DNA of 64,000 nucleotides from Curtobacterium sp. MCJR17_020 (GTDB taxonomy: Bacteria > Actinomycetota > Actinomycetes > Actinomycetales > Microbacteriaceae). Of this stretch, positions 26,072 to 34,362 are shown in pieces (positions within the stretch are counted from its first letter, which is position 1; the number at the start of each line of letters is the position of its first letter). The position numbers and the translations under genes are program-made. Location: positions 2,790,001-2,854,000 of the forward strand of contig NZ_CP126260.1 of NCBI RefSeq assembly GCF_003234365.2, written 5' to 3'. The notes beneath the pieces were generated by a model. It ran no database searches and had not been told where the DNA came from. It was given only the letters and a program-made list of their open reading frames with translations.

Positions 26072-26119
26072 GGCGGACGGGAGGCCCGTGGCGGGGCCGC
26101 CACGGGCCTCCCGTCCGCC
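26072..26119. terminator. Perfect 23-bp hairpin with GGGAGGCCCG core
   Basis: Arms 26072-26094 and 26097-26119 are exact complements with a 2-base centre (effectively a 4-6-base loop). Likely terminator of aroQ; shares its core with the hairpins at 17527, 31752, 41845 and 63380. Confidence 0.75.
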
Positions 26120-26120
26120 G

Positions 26121-26139
26121 TGTTGGAACGTTCCCAACG
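26121..26139. promoter_or_regulatory. Possible LacI-type operator
   Basis: GGAACGTTCC is a 10-bp palindrome, widened by GTT and CAAC on its flanks (offset by one base). It lies 28-45 bp before the Gfo/Idh gene. LacI-family operators often have a similar central CG with TGGAAC half-sites. No LacI gene is nearby, so this is tentative. Confidence 0.35.
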
Positions 26140-26166
26140 CTGGCTGGACGCGCTAGGTTCGCATGT

Positions 26167-27219
26167 ATGGACAAAGTACGCATCGGACTCGTCGGCTACG
26201 GCATCGGAGGGCGGGCGTTCCACCGCCCGTTCCTGCTGGACGCGACCGGCGTCGACCTCGTCGGCGTTGTCGCCCGTTCGGCCGCCAAGCGCGAGCAGCT
26301 CGCGACCGACCTGCCCGGCGTCACCGTGCACGACTCCCTCGGTGACCTGATCGCCGCGGGCGTCGACGCCGTCGTCGTGACCACTCCCCCGTCCACCCGG
26401 CGCGAACTCGTCCTGCAGGCGATCGCTGCGGGGGTCGCCGTCGTCGCGGACAAGCCGTTCGCTCCGGACCCGGCCACCGCGCGCGCGATCCGGCAGGCCG
26501 CGGCCGATGCCGACGTCGTGATCACGCCCTTCCACAACCGCCGGTGGGACACCGACCTCACCACCCTCCGGAGCGTGCTGGACGCCGGACGGGTCGGGAC
26601 GCCACTGCGCTTCTGGTCCCGCTTCGACATGGTCGAGCGGCACGGCATCGCGACGGGGATCGGCGGCGGCGTGCTCTCCGACATCGGATCGCACCTGGTC
26701 GACCAGGCCGTGTCGTTGTTCGGACCGATCGCCCGGGTGTCCTGCACGCTCGACGTCCGCGATGCCCGCTCGCTCGGCCGCGACCAGGACGGCCCGATCG
26801 ACGCCGGCTTCACGATCGCGGCGACGCACGTGTCCGGCGTCGAGTCCGTCCTGACGTCGAACAAGGCCGGGTGGCTGGGCGCACGGCAGCTCCGCCTCGA
26901 CGGTGTCGACGGGACGTACGAGGCCACGAGCACCGACGTGCAGGCGCAGGCAGCGGTGGCGGGGGCGTCACCCGCCGACGACCGGTCGGCCTGGGGAGTC
27001 GAGCCCTCGTCGGGGACCCTCACGACGGAGTCCGGCACGGTCGACGTCCCGTCGGCGCAGCGCTCCTACACGGACTACTACGAGCGGTTCGCGCGCGCAG
27101 TCCGCGGGCTCGGCCCGGTGCCGGTGCCCGTCGACGACGCTGTGCACGTGGTCGAGGTGCTCGACGCGGCGCGCCGGTCGGCGGCGGCGGGCGAGACGGT
27201 CACCGTCCCCGCTCCGTAG
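26167..27219 (+). CDS. Gfo/Idh/MocA family oxidoreductase
   Basis: A 350-residue NAD(P)-dependent dehydrogenase. N-terminal Rossmann GLVGYGIGGRAFHRPF, ADKPFAPDPATA (DKP in place of EKP), and GGGVLSDIGSHLVDQA of the C-terminal domain are clear. It probably oxidises a sugar, polyol or inositol derivative. It is monocistronic, ending at a hairpin shared with the convergent FMN reductase gene. Confidence 0.9.
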   Translation: MDKVRIGLVGYGIGGRAFHRPFLLDATGVDLVGVVARSAAKREQLATDLPGVTVHDSLGDLIAAGVDAVVVTTPPSTRRELVLQAIAAGVAVVADKPFAPDPATARAIRQAAADADVVITPFHNRRWDTDLTTLRSVLDAGRVGTPLRFWSRFDMVERHGIATGIGGGVLSDIGSHLVDQAVSLFGPIARVSCTLDVRDARSLGRDQDGPIDAGFTIAATHVSGVESVLTSNKAGWLGARQLRLDGVDGTYEATSTDVQAQAAVAGASPADDRSAWGVEPSSGTLTTESGTVDVPSAQRSYTDYYERFARAVRGLGPVPVPVDDAVHVVEVLDAARRSAAAGETVTVPAP

Positions 27220-27249
27220 GCGTTCTTTCCCACGACATCTGCGATGCAA

Positions 27250-27304
27250 GGTCGAATCGCGCGTACCTGGTGAGGACTTCAGACCAGGTACGCCCGAATC
27301 GACC
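27250..27304. terminator. Long hairpin between convergent genes
   Basis: Arms 27250-27271 and 27283-27304 match at 20 of 22 positions around an 11-base loop. It can serve both the oxidoreductase and the FMN reductase transcripts. Confidence 0.75.
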
Positions 27305-27334
27305 AGGAACGTGCGGAAGGCCGGGGCCCCGCGG

Positions 27335-27931
27335 TCAGAAGTCCGCCGGGCGCCGCACGTCGGTCAGGCCGGCCGTGGCGAAGCCCCCGCGGATGATCGG
27401 GATCGCCCGGCGCACCGCCTGGTCGATGCGGAGTTCGAGGTCGACGTTGCCGATGTCGTAGCCGCCCTCGCGCTTGGTGAAGTCGCGCTCGTTGCCGAAC
27501 ACCCCGATCGGCAGCGTCGTCGACTGGAAGAAGCCGAACAGCGGGCGCATCTGGTGCTCGACGAGCAGGGCGTGGCGATCGCTGCCGCCCGTGGCGGTCA
27601 GCAGGACCGGGGTGTCGACGAGGTCGTACTGCCCGATCCAGTCGAAGAACAGCTTGAACGCGCCCGAGTAGGCGGCGCGGAACGCCGGGCTGCCGACGAC
27701 GAGCACGTCGGCAGCCTCGACGGTCTCGAGTGCCGCCCGGGTGCGCTCGGACATCGCCTCGCGCGAGGACGCAGCACCGAGGTCGGCCAGGAGCGGGCCG
27801 ATCTCGATGGTCTCGGTGCGGGCACCCTCGATCTCCTGCCCCAGGCGCGCCACCGTGGCGGCGACCAGGGTGGACGTCCTCGAGGGGTCCGAAGGGCTAC
27901 CGCTGACGCCGACGACCAGTTCTCCACTCAT
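27335..27931 (-). CDS. NADPH-dependent FMN reductase family protein
   Basis: A 198-residue flavodoxin-like protein. VVGVSGSPSDPSRTSTL binds the FMN phosphate and VLVVGSPAFRAAYSGAFKLFFDWI is the family core; LLTATGGSDRHALLVEHQMR follows. It resembles SsuE/MsuE-type and related reductases that supply reduced flavin to monooxygenases; no monooxygenase is adjacent. The ATG at 27931 puts the phosphate loop at the N-terminus; the frame is open to 27982. Confidence 0.88.
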   Translation of the reverse strand: MSGELVVGVSGSPSDPSRTSTLVAATVARLGQEIEGARTETIEIGPLLADLGAASSREAMSERTRAALETVEAADVLVVGSPAFRAAYSGAFKLFFDWIGQYDLVDTPVLLTATGGSDRHALLVEHQMRPLFGFFQSTTLPIGVFGNERDFTKREGGYDIGNVDLELRIDQAVRRAIPIIRGGFATAGLTDVRRPADF

Positions 27932-28020
27932 GCGGTCGATGCTCACATGCCTGCCACCGGGGCGGTCCGCGTGTGACGACATGTGTCGGGTGCCAGGCCC
28001 CGCGGGTACCGTCCCGCGGC

Positions 28021-28551
28021 ATGCAGACGTTCTTGCCGTACGCCGACTTCCGGGCCTCTGCCGATGTCCTCGACGACAGGCGCCTCGGCAAGCAGCGCGT
28101 GGAGACCCTGCAGGTGATGCGGGCGCTGACGCTGCCGGGGTACGGCTGGCAGCACCACCCGGTCACCGCGATGTGGCGCGGCTACCGTCCGGCGCTGATG
28201 GCCTACCAGGAAGCGACCTGCAGCGTCTGGCTGGAGCGCGGGCACGTCGACACCTGTCTGGAGAAGACGCTGCTGGACCTCGGGCGGGTGCCGGAGGACC
28301 TGGCGGCGTACGAGCGCGGCGACGTCCCGATCCCGCCGTGGAACGACGACGAGGCCCTGCACGCGTCACACCGCTCGAAGCTGGTGCAGAAGGCACCGGA
28401 GCACTACCGCGCGCTGTTCCCGGACGCACCGGACGACCTGGACTACGTCTGGCCGGGCACGCCGGACGCACCGGGCACGCCGCACGCCCCGGGCAGTACG
28501 GCCGCAACCGTCACGCCACCGGGATCCACCGCGCACCGTCGCGGCGCGTGA
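28021..28551 (+). CDS. MSMEG_6728/Pyr_excise-like protein
   Basis: A 176-residue protein beginning MQTFLPYADFRASADVLDDR, then RLGKQRVETLQVM and WQHHPVTAMWRGY, characteristic of the MSMEG_6728 family related to pyrimidine-dimer DNA glycosylase (T4 endonuclease V type). A role in DNA repair is likely but unproven. The C-terminal 30 residues are a Pro/Gly/Thr-rich tail. It overlaps the convergent small gene by 41 bp. Confidence 0.82.
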   Translation: MQTFLPYADFRASADVLDDRRLGKQRVETLQVMRALTLPGYGWQHHPVTAMWRGYRPALMAYQEATCSVWLERGHVDTCLEKTLLDLGRVPEDLAAYERGDVPIPPWNDDEALHASHRSKLVQKAPEHYRALFPDAPDDLDYVWPGTPDAPGTPHAPGSTAATVTPPGSTAHRRGA

Positions 28552-28801
28552 CGACGTCGGAGCGGATCTCGACCACGTCGCGGAGGCCGTGCACGGCCCG
28601 GTCGCGCACGACCGCTGCCGTGGCGTCGTCGTCGGACTCGAACCGGACGACCGCGCACGGCACACCGCGCAGCAGACGGACGTCCTGCGCCTCGACCACG
28701 GCGTGCTCGGCGACCAGCCGGGCCGCAGCGGGCAGGACGGCGTCGGGCGCGGTGCCGGCGGCGAGCGCGCCGATCGCCAGGGTCACACGGTACGAGGGCA
28801 C
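28511..28801 (-). CDS. Small hypothetical protein (96 residues)
   Basis: A GTG-initiated frame for a protein with alternating strands and helices (SYRVTLAIGALAAGTAPDAV, EAQDVRLLRGVPCAVVRFES). It looks like a small ferredoxin-like alpha-beta domain. Codon usage is as in the neighbours. The ribosome-binding site is weak and the 3' end overlaps the convergent gene by 41 bp, so confidence is moderate. Confidence 0.5.
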   Translation of the reverse strand: MPSYRVTLAIGALAAGTAPDAVLPAAARLVAEHAVVEAQDVRLLRGVPCAVVRFESDDDATAAVVRDRAVHGLRDVVEIRSDVVTRRDGARWIPVA

Positions 28802-28836
28802 ACCCCGACGGTAGCGGGAGCGCGAGACACCGGGAG

Positions 28837-28896
28837 CCCGCCGTGGGCTGCAGGGGAACGGACGTCGTTCAGGGGTCGACGTCGGCCCACGGCGGG
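28837..28896. repeat. Inverted repeat in a gene-poor gap
   Basis: CCCGCCGTGGGC (28837-28848) pairs exactly with GCCCACGGCGGG (28885-28896), loop 36 bases. It may terminate the transcript of the small gene to the right. The rest of 28802-29023 shows no gene. Confidence 0.4.
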
Positions 28897-29023
28897 TCGC
28901 GGTGTGTGGCGGGACGCGACGACAGGGGGAACGTCGCGCCCCGCTCCGGATGTCGATCAGGGGTATCGGCATCCGGTCTGGGGCACCGTCCGGGTCACGA
29001 GATGCGCCGGGCGGTGTCGGACC

Positions 29024-29290
29024 TCAAGGGTGTTCGGTGTCCTCTCGGTACCGGTCCGTCTCGATCGGTGCGGGCATCGATCGTCGAGCGGCGGCTGGTC
29101 GGATCATGGGGAGCAGGGCGCTCCCGACGGTCGCCAGGGCTCCGACGGCGGCGATCAGCCCGAGGGGGGCGGTGCCGAGGTCGTGCTGCGCAGCCAGGGC
29201 GAGCGCGACGAGGGTCGCCGGTGCGGGCAGGAGCTGCACCGCTCGGAAGCGGTCGTCCTGTCGTGACCGGGTCATCATCACGTTTGCCAT
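29024..29290 (-). CDS. Small membrane protein (88 residues)
   Basis: One or two hydrophobic spans (about 17-50, including LPAPATLVALALAA and GLIAAVGALATVGSALL) after a basic N-terminus MANVMMTRSRQDD, with a charged tail. The frame is open to 29347; the start used has no clear ribosome-binding site. No family is recognised. Confidence 0.45.
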   Translation of the reverse strand: MANVMMTRSRQDDRFRAVQLLPAPATLVALALAAQHDLGTAPLGLIAAVGALATVGSALLPMIRPAAARRSMPAPIETDRYREDTEHP

Positions 29291-29383
29291 GTGGACACTC
29301 TGGCGCAGATTCCGTGTCCGCATAAGGGGGGACACGACCCCACTCATGGAGTAGAACGTCTAGTACACCCTGCGTGCGGTGTC

Positions 29384-30541
29384 TCAACCGAGTGCGCGGA
29401 CGGTGGCCACGGCGTCCGCGACCGCTCCGACGACGATCGGTACGTCCTCGGCGCCGAGGGAACCGTCGAAGGTGAGTCGGAGCGCGGTGCGGGCGACCTC
29501 GTCCGGGATCCCGAGCGCGGTGAGCACGTGCGACGCCTCGGTGCTGCCGGCGGCGCAGGCGCTGCCGGATGACGACACGACGTCGCGCTGCTCCAGTTCG
29601 AGCAGCACGGTCTCGCCGTTGACCCCGGGGAAGCAGAACGACGCGTGCCCGGGCAGCCGGTGCTCGCGCGAGCCGGTCACGAACGCCCCCGGGACGGCGG
29701 CGAGCACCCCGTCGAGCACGGCGTCACGGACGGTCGTCGCGGTGGCGGAGGCTGCAGCGCCACCGGCGGCAGCAGCTCCGCCGGCGGCCACCAGCCCGAG
29801 CGCCGTCGCGACCGCCACCGCGCCGGCGACGTCCTCGGTGCCGGAGCGTCGGCCCCGCTCCTGTCCGCCGCCGTGCAGCAGGGGTTCGACGGGGACCCCC
29901 GAGCGGACCAGGAGCACCCCGGTCCCCTTCGGAGCACCGAGCTTGTGCCCGGACAGTGACAGCGCGTCGACCCCCAGGACGTCGAGCCCGACCGGCAGCC
30001 ACGGCGCGGACTGCACGGCGTCGGTGTGGAAGCGCGCGCCGACCGCGTGGGCCTCGGCGGCGAGCGCCGGGACGTCCTGCACGGTGCCGATCTCGTTGTC
30101 GGCGTGCGCGATCGACACGAGCGTCGTGTCCGGCCGGAGCGCCGCGCGCAGCACCGACGGGTCGACCAGGCCGTCCGACGCGACCGGCAGCACCGTGACG
30201 TCGAAGCCGTGGAAGCGTGCCAGGTACGCGCAGCTCTCGAGCACGGCCTCGTGCTCGATCGCACTGGTGACGACGTGGCGTCCGCGTGGGGCGGCGAGCG
30301 CGATCCCCTTGACCGCGGTGTTCGCACCCTCGGTCCCACCCGTGGTGAAGACGACCTCGGCCGGGCGGCAGCCGAGCACGCCGGCGACCGTGGCCCGTGC
30401 GGCCGCGAGCCCGCGCGCGGCCTCGTCCCCGACACCGTGCGTCGACGACGGGTTGCCGAACACCCCGGTCAGGTACGGCCACATCGCCTCGAGGACCTCG
30501 CGTCGGACGGGGGTCGTCGCCGCCCGGTCCAGGTAGAACAC
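29384..30541 (-). CDS. Cysteine desulfurase of the NAD operon
   Basis: A 385-residue PLP enzyme of the NifS/IscS type. It removes sulfur from cysteine for iron-sulfur cluster building. The PLP lysine is in SLSGHKLGAPKGTG, the cofactor His in TSAIEHEAVLES and the mobile persulfide Cys in SSSGSACAAGSTEAS. It is the last gene of the nadA-nadB-nadC operon (start 2 bp from the nadC stop), so it most likely serves the [4Fe-4S] cluster of NadA. An Ala-rich insertion (about 255-275) is local. Confidence 0.93.
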   Translation of the reverse strand: MFYLDRAATTPVRREVLEAMWPYLTGVFGNPSSTHGVGDEAARGLAAARATVAGVLGCRPAEVVFTTGGTEGANTAVKGIALAAPRGRHVVTSAIEHEAVLESCAYLARFHGFDVTVLPVASDGLVDPSVLRAALRPDTTLVSIAHADNEIGTVQDVPALAAEAHAVGARFHTDAVQSAPWLPVGLDVLGVDALSLSGHKLGAPKGTGVLLVRSGVPVEPLLHGGGQERGRRSGTEDVAGAVAVATALGLVAAGGAAAAGGAAASATATTVRDAVLDGVLAAVPGAFVTGSREHRLPGHASFCFPGVNGETVLLELEQRDVVSSSGSACAAGSTEASHVLTALGIPDEVARTALRLTFDGSLGAEDVPIVVGAVADAVATVRALG

Positions 30542-30543
30542 GG

Positions 30544-31422
30544 TCAGTCCCCGGCTGTCACCGCGATGTCGAGCCCGAGGTCGAGCGCCCGGGCCGAGTG
30601 CGTGAGCGCCCCCACCGAGATGACGTCGACCCCGGTCGCGGCGATGGCCGCGACGGTGTCGAGGGACACCCCGCCCGACGCCTCGACGAGCGCGCGGCCC
30701 GCGACGATGCCGACACCCGTCTCGAGCTCGGCCGGCGTGAAGTTGTCGAGCATGATCGTGTCGACGCCCGCCGCGACGACGGGCTCGATCTGGTCGATGC
30801 GGTCCACCTCGACCTCGACGTGCACGGTGTGTCCGAGCCGCTGTCGTGCAGCGGTGATCGCGTCACCGATGCCGATGCCACCGGCGAGCAGCACGGCCAG
30901 GTGGTTGTCCTTGGCCAGCACGGCGTCGGACAGCGACGTGCGGTGGTTGTGGCCGCCGCCGCAGCGCACGGCGTACCGCTCGAGCGCACGGAGGCCGGGC
31001 GTGGTCTTCCGGGTGTCGACGATCCGCGCCGAGGTGCCCGCTGCGGCCGCGACGTGGGCCGCGGTGGCGGTGGCGATGCCCGACATGCGCTGCACCAGGT
31101 TCAGCGCCACCCGCTCGGCGCGGAGCACCGAACGCGCCGACCCCGTCACGGTGGCGAGCGTGTCGCCGACGGTGAACGCGGCTCCCTCGTCGGCGTGCAC
31201 GGTCGCCCGGATCGACGGGTCGACCGCGTGCATGACGGCCACGAAGACGGTCCCGCCGCTCAGCACCCCGGGTTCACGGGCTGCGAGCGTCGCCGTCGCG
31301 GTCGCGTCGGCCGGGATGAGCGTCTCGCTGGTGACGTCGCCCCAGGGCGCGTCCTCCTCCAGCGCGGTCTCGATGACGCGGCGCAGGGCGTGCGGCGGGA
31401 TGGTGCCGGGATCGATGGTCAT
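30544..31422 (-). CDS. nadC: Nicotinate-nucleotide pyrophosphorylase (quinolinate phosphoribosyltransferase)
   Basis: NadC turns quinolinate and PRPP into nicotinate mononucleotide, CO2 and pyrophosphate. The 292-residue chain has RKTTPGLRALERYAVRCGGG, HNHRTSLSDAVLAKDNH and SGGVSLDTVAAIAATGVD typical of the family. It overlaps nadB by 4 bp. Confidence 0.95.
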   Translation of the reverse strand: MTIDPGTIPPHALRRVIETALEEDAPWGDVTSETLIPADATATATLAAREPGVLSGGTVFVAVMHAVDPSIRATVHADEGAAFTVGDTLATVTGSARSVLRAERVALNLVQRMSGIATATAAHVAAAAGTSARIVDTRKTTPGLRALERYAVRCGGGHNHRTSLSDAVLAKDNHLAVLLAGGIGIGDAITAARQRLGHTVHVEVEVDRIDQIEPVVAAGVDTIMLDNFTPAELETGVGIVAGRALVEASGGVSLDTVAAIAATGVDVISVGALTHSARALDLGLDIAVTAGD

Positions 31423-33050
31423 GCGGGAACCTCCTGCGGAACGGCGATGTGTCGAGTGACCGTCTCGGCGACCCAGGCGTACGAGGCCGGAGCTGCTGGA
31501 TCGGTGTCGGGGTGGTCGGTGCGGGCGTGGGCGCCGCGTGACTCGGTGCGGGTCTCGGCGGCGAGCGCCACCAGCCGTGCCAGGTCGAGCAGTGCGCGGT
31601 CCTCGTGCTCGCGCACGCCGCCGGTGGCGGGCGCGGAGAGCGCGTCGAGGTCCCGCCGGGCGCTCGCCAGTCCGGCGGCGTCGCGCAGCAGCCCGACGCG
31701 GTCGGTCATGACGGACTGGACCGCCTGGCGGACGTCCGCGGACCCGTCACGGTGATCCGGGCCTCCTGGCCAGGTCTGACGGGAGGCCCGGATCACGTCC
31801 GCCGCTCGGGGAACGCTGGTCACGCGCAGGTCTGCGTTCCCCCGCAGGCGGAGCAGGCCGGGCCGGGGTCCGGCGACCGCGTCCGCTGCGCGGACCGCGA
31901 AGACGAGTCCCTCGAGAAGGGAGTTCGAGGCCAGACGGTTCGCGCCGTGGACCCCGGTGCAGGCGGCCTCGCCGATGGCCAGCAGCCCCGGAAGGCTGGT
32001 GCGCCCCTCGGCGTCGGTGGCGATGCCGCCCATCGAGTAGTGGGCCGCCGGGGACACCGGCACGCCCTGTCGGGTCCAGTCGAAACCGGCCGCGCGGGTG
32101 GCCCGGGTGAGTCCGGGGAAGCGTCCGGTCAGGAAGTCCGCACCGAGCCCGGTGGCGTCGAGGAGCACGGGTGCGCCGCCTTGGTCGCGGACGGCGGCGG
32201 CGATGCCGCGGGCGACGACGTCGCGCGGAGCGAGCTCGGCGTCCGGGTGCACCGCCGTCATGAAGCGGCGTCCGCGCGCGTCGCGGAGGACGGCCCCCTC
32301 GCCGCGGACGGCCTCGGAGACGAGCCCGCCGTCCGGCACTGCGAGGCGGGTCGGGTGGAACTGGACGAACTCGAGGTCGGCGACGACCGCTCCGGCGCGC
32401 CACGCGGCGGCCACGCCGTCCCCCGTCGCCACGAGCGGGTTGGTGGTCTCGCGGTACAGGTGTCCCGCTCCCCCGGAGGCGATCACGACGGCGTCGGCGT
32501 CGATCCGTCGGGGTTCGCCGAGCAGGTCGAGGACGTCGATGCCGACGACGGTGCCGTCCCGGACGACCAGGTCGGTGAGGCAGGTGCGCTCGAGGATCGT
32601 GACGTGCTGACGGTGCAGCGCGCCGATGAGCGTGCGCTCGATCGCCGCGCCGGTCGCGTCGCCGTCGGCGTGCACCACGCGCCAGCGGCCGTGCGCGGCC
32701 TCGCGACCACGCGCCAGGTCGTCGCCGTACCGGTCGAGGCTCGCCGGATCGGTCGAGCGGTCGAACGGCACACCGAGGGCGAGCAGGTCGCGGACCCGGG
32801 CCGGTCCGTCGCTGCAGAGGACCTCGACGGCGCGCGCGTCCGCGCTGCCGGCCGCCGCGACGTGGGTGTCGGCCTGGTGCAGTGCCGCCGAGTCGTCGGC
32901 ACCGAGCGCCACCGCGACCCCGCCCTGGGCGTACGCCGTGGCACTGTCGGCGAGCGCGCCCTTCGTCACCAGCGTGACGTCGTGGACGGCGCTGGCACGG
33001 ATCGCTGCGGTCAGCCCGGCGATGCCGGAGCCGACGATGACGACGTGCAC
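31419..33050 (-). CDS. nadB: L-aspartate oxidase
   Basis: NadB oxidises aspartate to iminoaspartate with FAD. The 543-residue product starts VHVVIVGSGIAGLTAAIRAS (Rossmann FAD site; GTG start) and has TKGALADSATAYAQGGVAVA, HPTRLAV, APRDVVARGIA and GAFDWTRQGVPVSPAAHYSM-type blocks (HYSMGGI present). Within the C-terminal third (about residues 419-433) a palindromic segment at 31752-31796 is translated; see that entry. The upstream open frame (to 33692) is a shadow. Confidence 0.93.
   Translation of the reverse strand: MHVVIVGSGIAGLTAAIRASAVHDVTLVTKGALADSATAYAQGGVAVALGADDSAALHQADTHVAAAGSADARAVEVLCSDGPARVRDLLALGVPFDRSTDPASLDRYGDDLARGREAAHGRWRVVHADGDATGAAIERTLIGALHRQHVTILERTCLTDLVVRDGTVVGIDVLDLLGEPRRIDADAVVIASGGAGHLYRETTNPLVATGDGVAAAWRAGAVVADLEFVQFHPTRLAVPDGGLVSEAVRGEGAVLRDARGRRFMTAVHPDAELAPRDVVARGIAAAVRDQGGAPVLLDATGLGADFLTGRFPGLTRATRAAGFDWTRQGVPVSPAAHYSMGGIATDAEGRTSLPGLLAIGEAACTGVHGANRLASNSLLEGLVFAVRAADAVAGPRPGLLRLRGNADLRVTSVPRAADVIRASRQTWPGGPDHRDGSADVRQAVQSVMTDRVGLLRDAAGLASARRDLDALSAPATGGVREHEDRALLDLARLVALAAETRTESRGAHARTDHPDTDPAAPASYAWVAETVTRHIAVPQEVPA
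31752..31796. repeat. GGGAGGCCCG-type palindrome inside nadB
   Basis: GTGATCCGGGCCTCC and GGAGGCCCGGATCAC are exact 15-bp inverted arms around 15 bases, inside the nadB coding sequence. Elsewhere this core is only intergenic (17527, 26072, 41845, 63380). The insert codes for part of ADVIRASRQTWPGGPDHRDG, in frame. Confidence 0.75.
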
Positions 33051-33082
33051 GGTGGTCTCCCTCGGTCGTTCGGGCTCGGGGC

Positions 33083-34354
33083 TCAGCCGCGCGGCTTCGC
33101 CGCGAGCATGCGCTCGAGCGCGACCTTGGCGTCGGCCTGGACCTCGGCGGGGACGACGATCTCGTTGAGGACCTCGCCGCGCACCAGGGCCTCGAGCACC
33201 CAGGCGAGGTAGCCCGGGTGGATCCGGTACATCGTCGAGCACGGGCAGACGACCGGGTCGAGGCAGAAGATCGTGTGCTGCGGGTACTCGGCGGCGAGCC
33301 GGTTCACCATGTTGATCTCGGTGCCGATCGCGAACGTGGTCGGTTCGGTGGCCGCGGCGACGGTCTTCCGGATCAGGTCGGTGCTGCCGGCGTGGTCGGC
33401 GGCGTCGACGACGGCCATCGGGCACTCCGGGTGGACGATGACCTGGACACCGGGGTGCTCGCGTCGGGCCTGGTCGATCTGGTCGACCGTGAAGCGACGG
33501 TGCACCGAGCAGAAGCCGTGCCAGAGGATGACCTTCGCCGCTTGGAGGTCGCTCGTGTCGTTGCCGCCCAGGGGCTTCCGGGGGTTCCACATCGGCATCA
33601 GGTCGGTGCTGATCCCCATGGCCTTGGCGGTGTTGCGACCGAGGTGCTGGTCGGGGAAGAACAGCACGCGCTGCCCGCGCTCGAACGCCCACTCGAGCAC
33701 CGTCGCGGCGTTCGAGCTGGTGCAGACGATGCCGCCGTTGCGCCCGCAGAACGCCTTGAGGTCGGCAGCGGAGTTCATGTAGGTGACGGGGATGACGGGC
33801 ACCCGGCCGTCGGCGTCGGGCTCGGTGCCGTAGACGGCGGTCAGCTCGGCCCAGGCGGCCTCGACGCTGTCGATGTCGGCCATGTCCGCCATCGAGCAGC
33901 CGGCCGCGAGGTTCGGCAGGATGACGCGCTGGTCGTCGCGGGCCAGGATGTCGGCGGTCTCGGCCATGAAGTGCACACCGCAGAACACGATGGCCTCGGC
34001 GTCGGGCTTCGTCAGCGCCGCGTTGGCGAGCTGGAACGAGTCACCGAGGAAGTCCGCGTGCCGGACGACCTCGTCGCGCTGGTAGAAGTGCCCGAGGACG
34101 ACGACCCGGTCGCCGAGCGTCGCCTTCGCCCGCTCGATGCGTTCGTGCAGCTCGTCGGTCGGCGCGGTCTTGTACTCGTCCGGCAGCACGCCCTGCCGCG
34201 GTGCGCTCGTCGGGATGACGTCGGTCATCGACGAGCCCGGGCCGTACCCGGGCCGGGAGTCGAAGTCCCACGTGGGCATGGCGAGGTCGGGCGTGCAGGT
34301 GCTGCCGCCGGCCTTGCCGTTCGAGATGAGGTCGATGGTCGTCGCGATGGACAC
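33083..34354 (-). CDS. nadA: Quinolinate synthase
   Basis: NadA condenses iminoaspartate with dihydroxyacetone phosphate to quinolinate, using an oxygen-sensitive [4Fe-4S] cluster. The 423-residue chain contains the conserved cysteine blocks FCGVHFMAET, NLAAGCSMADMADI and VCPCSTMYRI, and the substrate-binding HFYQRDEVVRHADF. First structural gene of the NAD operon after the regulator. Confidence 0.95.
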   Translation of the reverse strand: MSIATTIDLISNGKAGGSTCTPDLAMPTWDFDSRPGYGPGSSMTDVIPTSAPRQGVLPDEYKTAPTDELHERIERAKATLGDRVVVLGHFYQRDEVVRHADFLGDSFQLANAALTKPDAEAIVFCGVHFMAETADILARDDQRVILPNLAAGCSMADMADIDSVEAAWAELTAVYGTEPDADGRVPVIPVTYMNSAADLKAFCGRNGGIVCTSSNAATVLEWAFERGQRVLFFPDQHLGRNTAKAMGISTDLMPMWNPRKPLGGNDTSDLQAAKVILWHGFCSVHRRFTVDQIDQARREHPGVQVIVHPECPMAVVDAADHAGSTDLIRKTVAAATEPTTFAIGTEINMVNRLAAEYPQHTIFCLDPVVCPCSTMYRIHPGYLAWVLEALVRGEVLNEIVVPAEVQADAKVALERMLAAKPRG

Positions 34355-34362
34355 GGTGGTTC

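Noticed and set aside
25994..26350. Frame starting after aroQ
   Set aside because: Covers the duplicated tail, the hairpin and the 5' end of the Gfo/Idh gene in another frame.
33083..33692. Upstream extension of the nadB frame over nadA
   Set aside because: The region codes nadA on the same strand in another frame; nadB begins naturally with its FAD-binding motif at the GTG at 33050.
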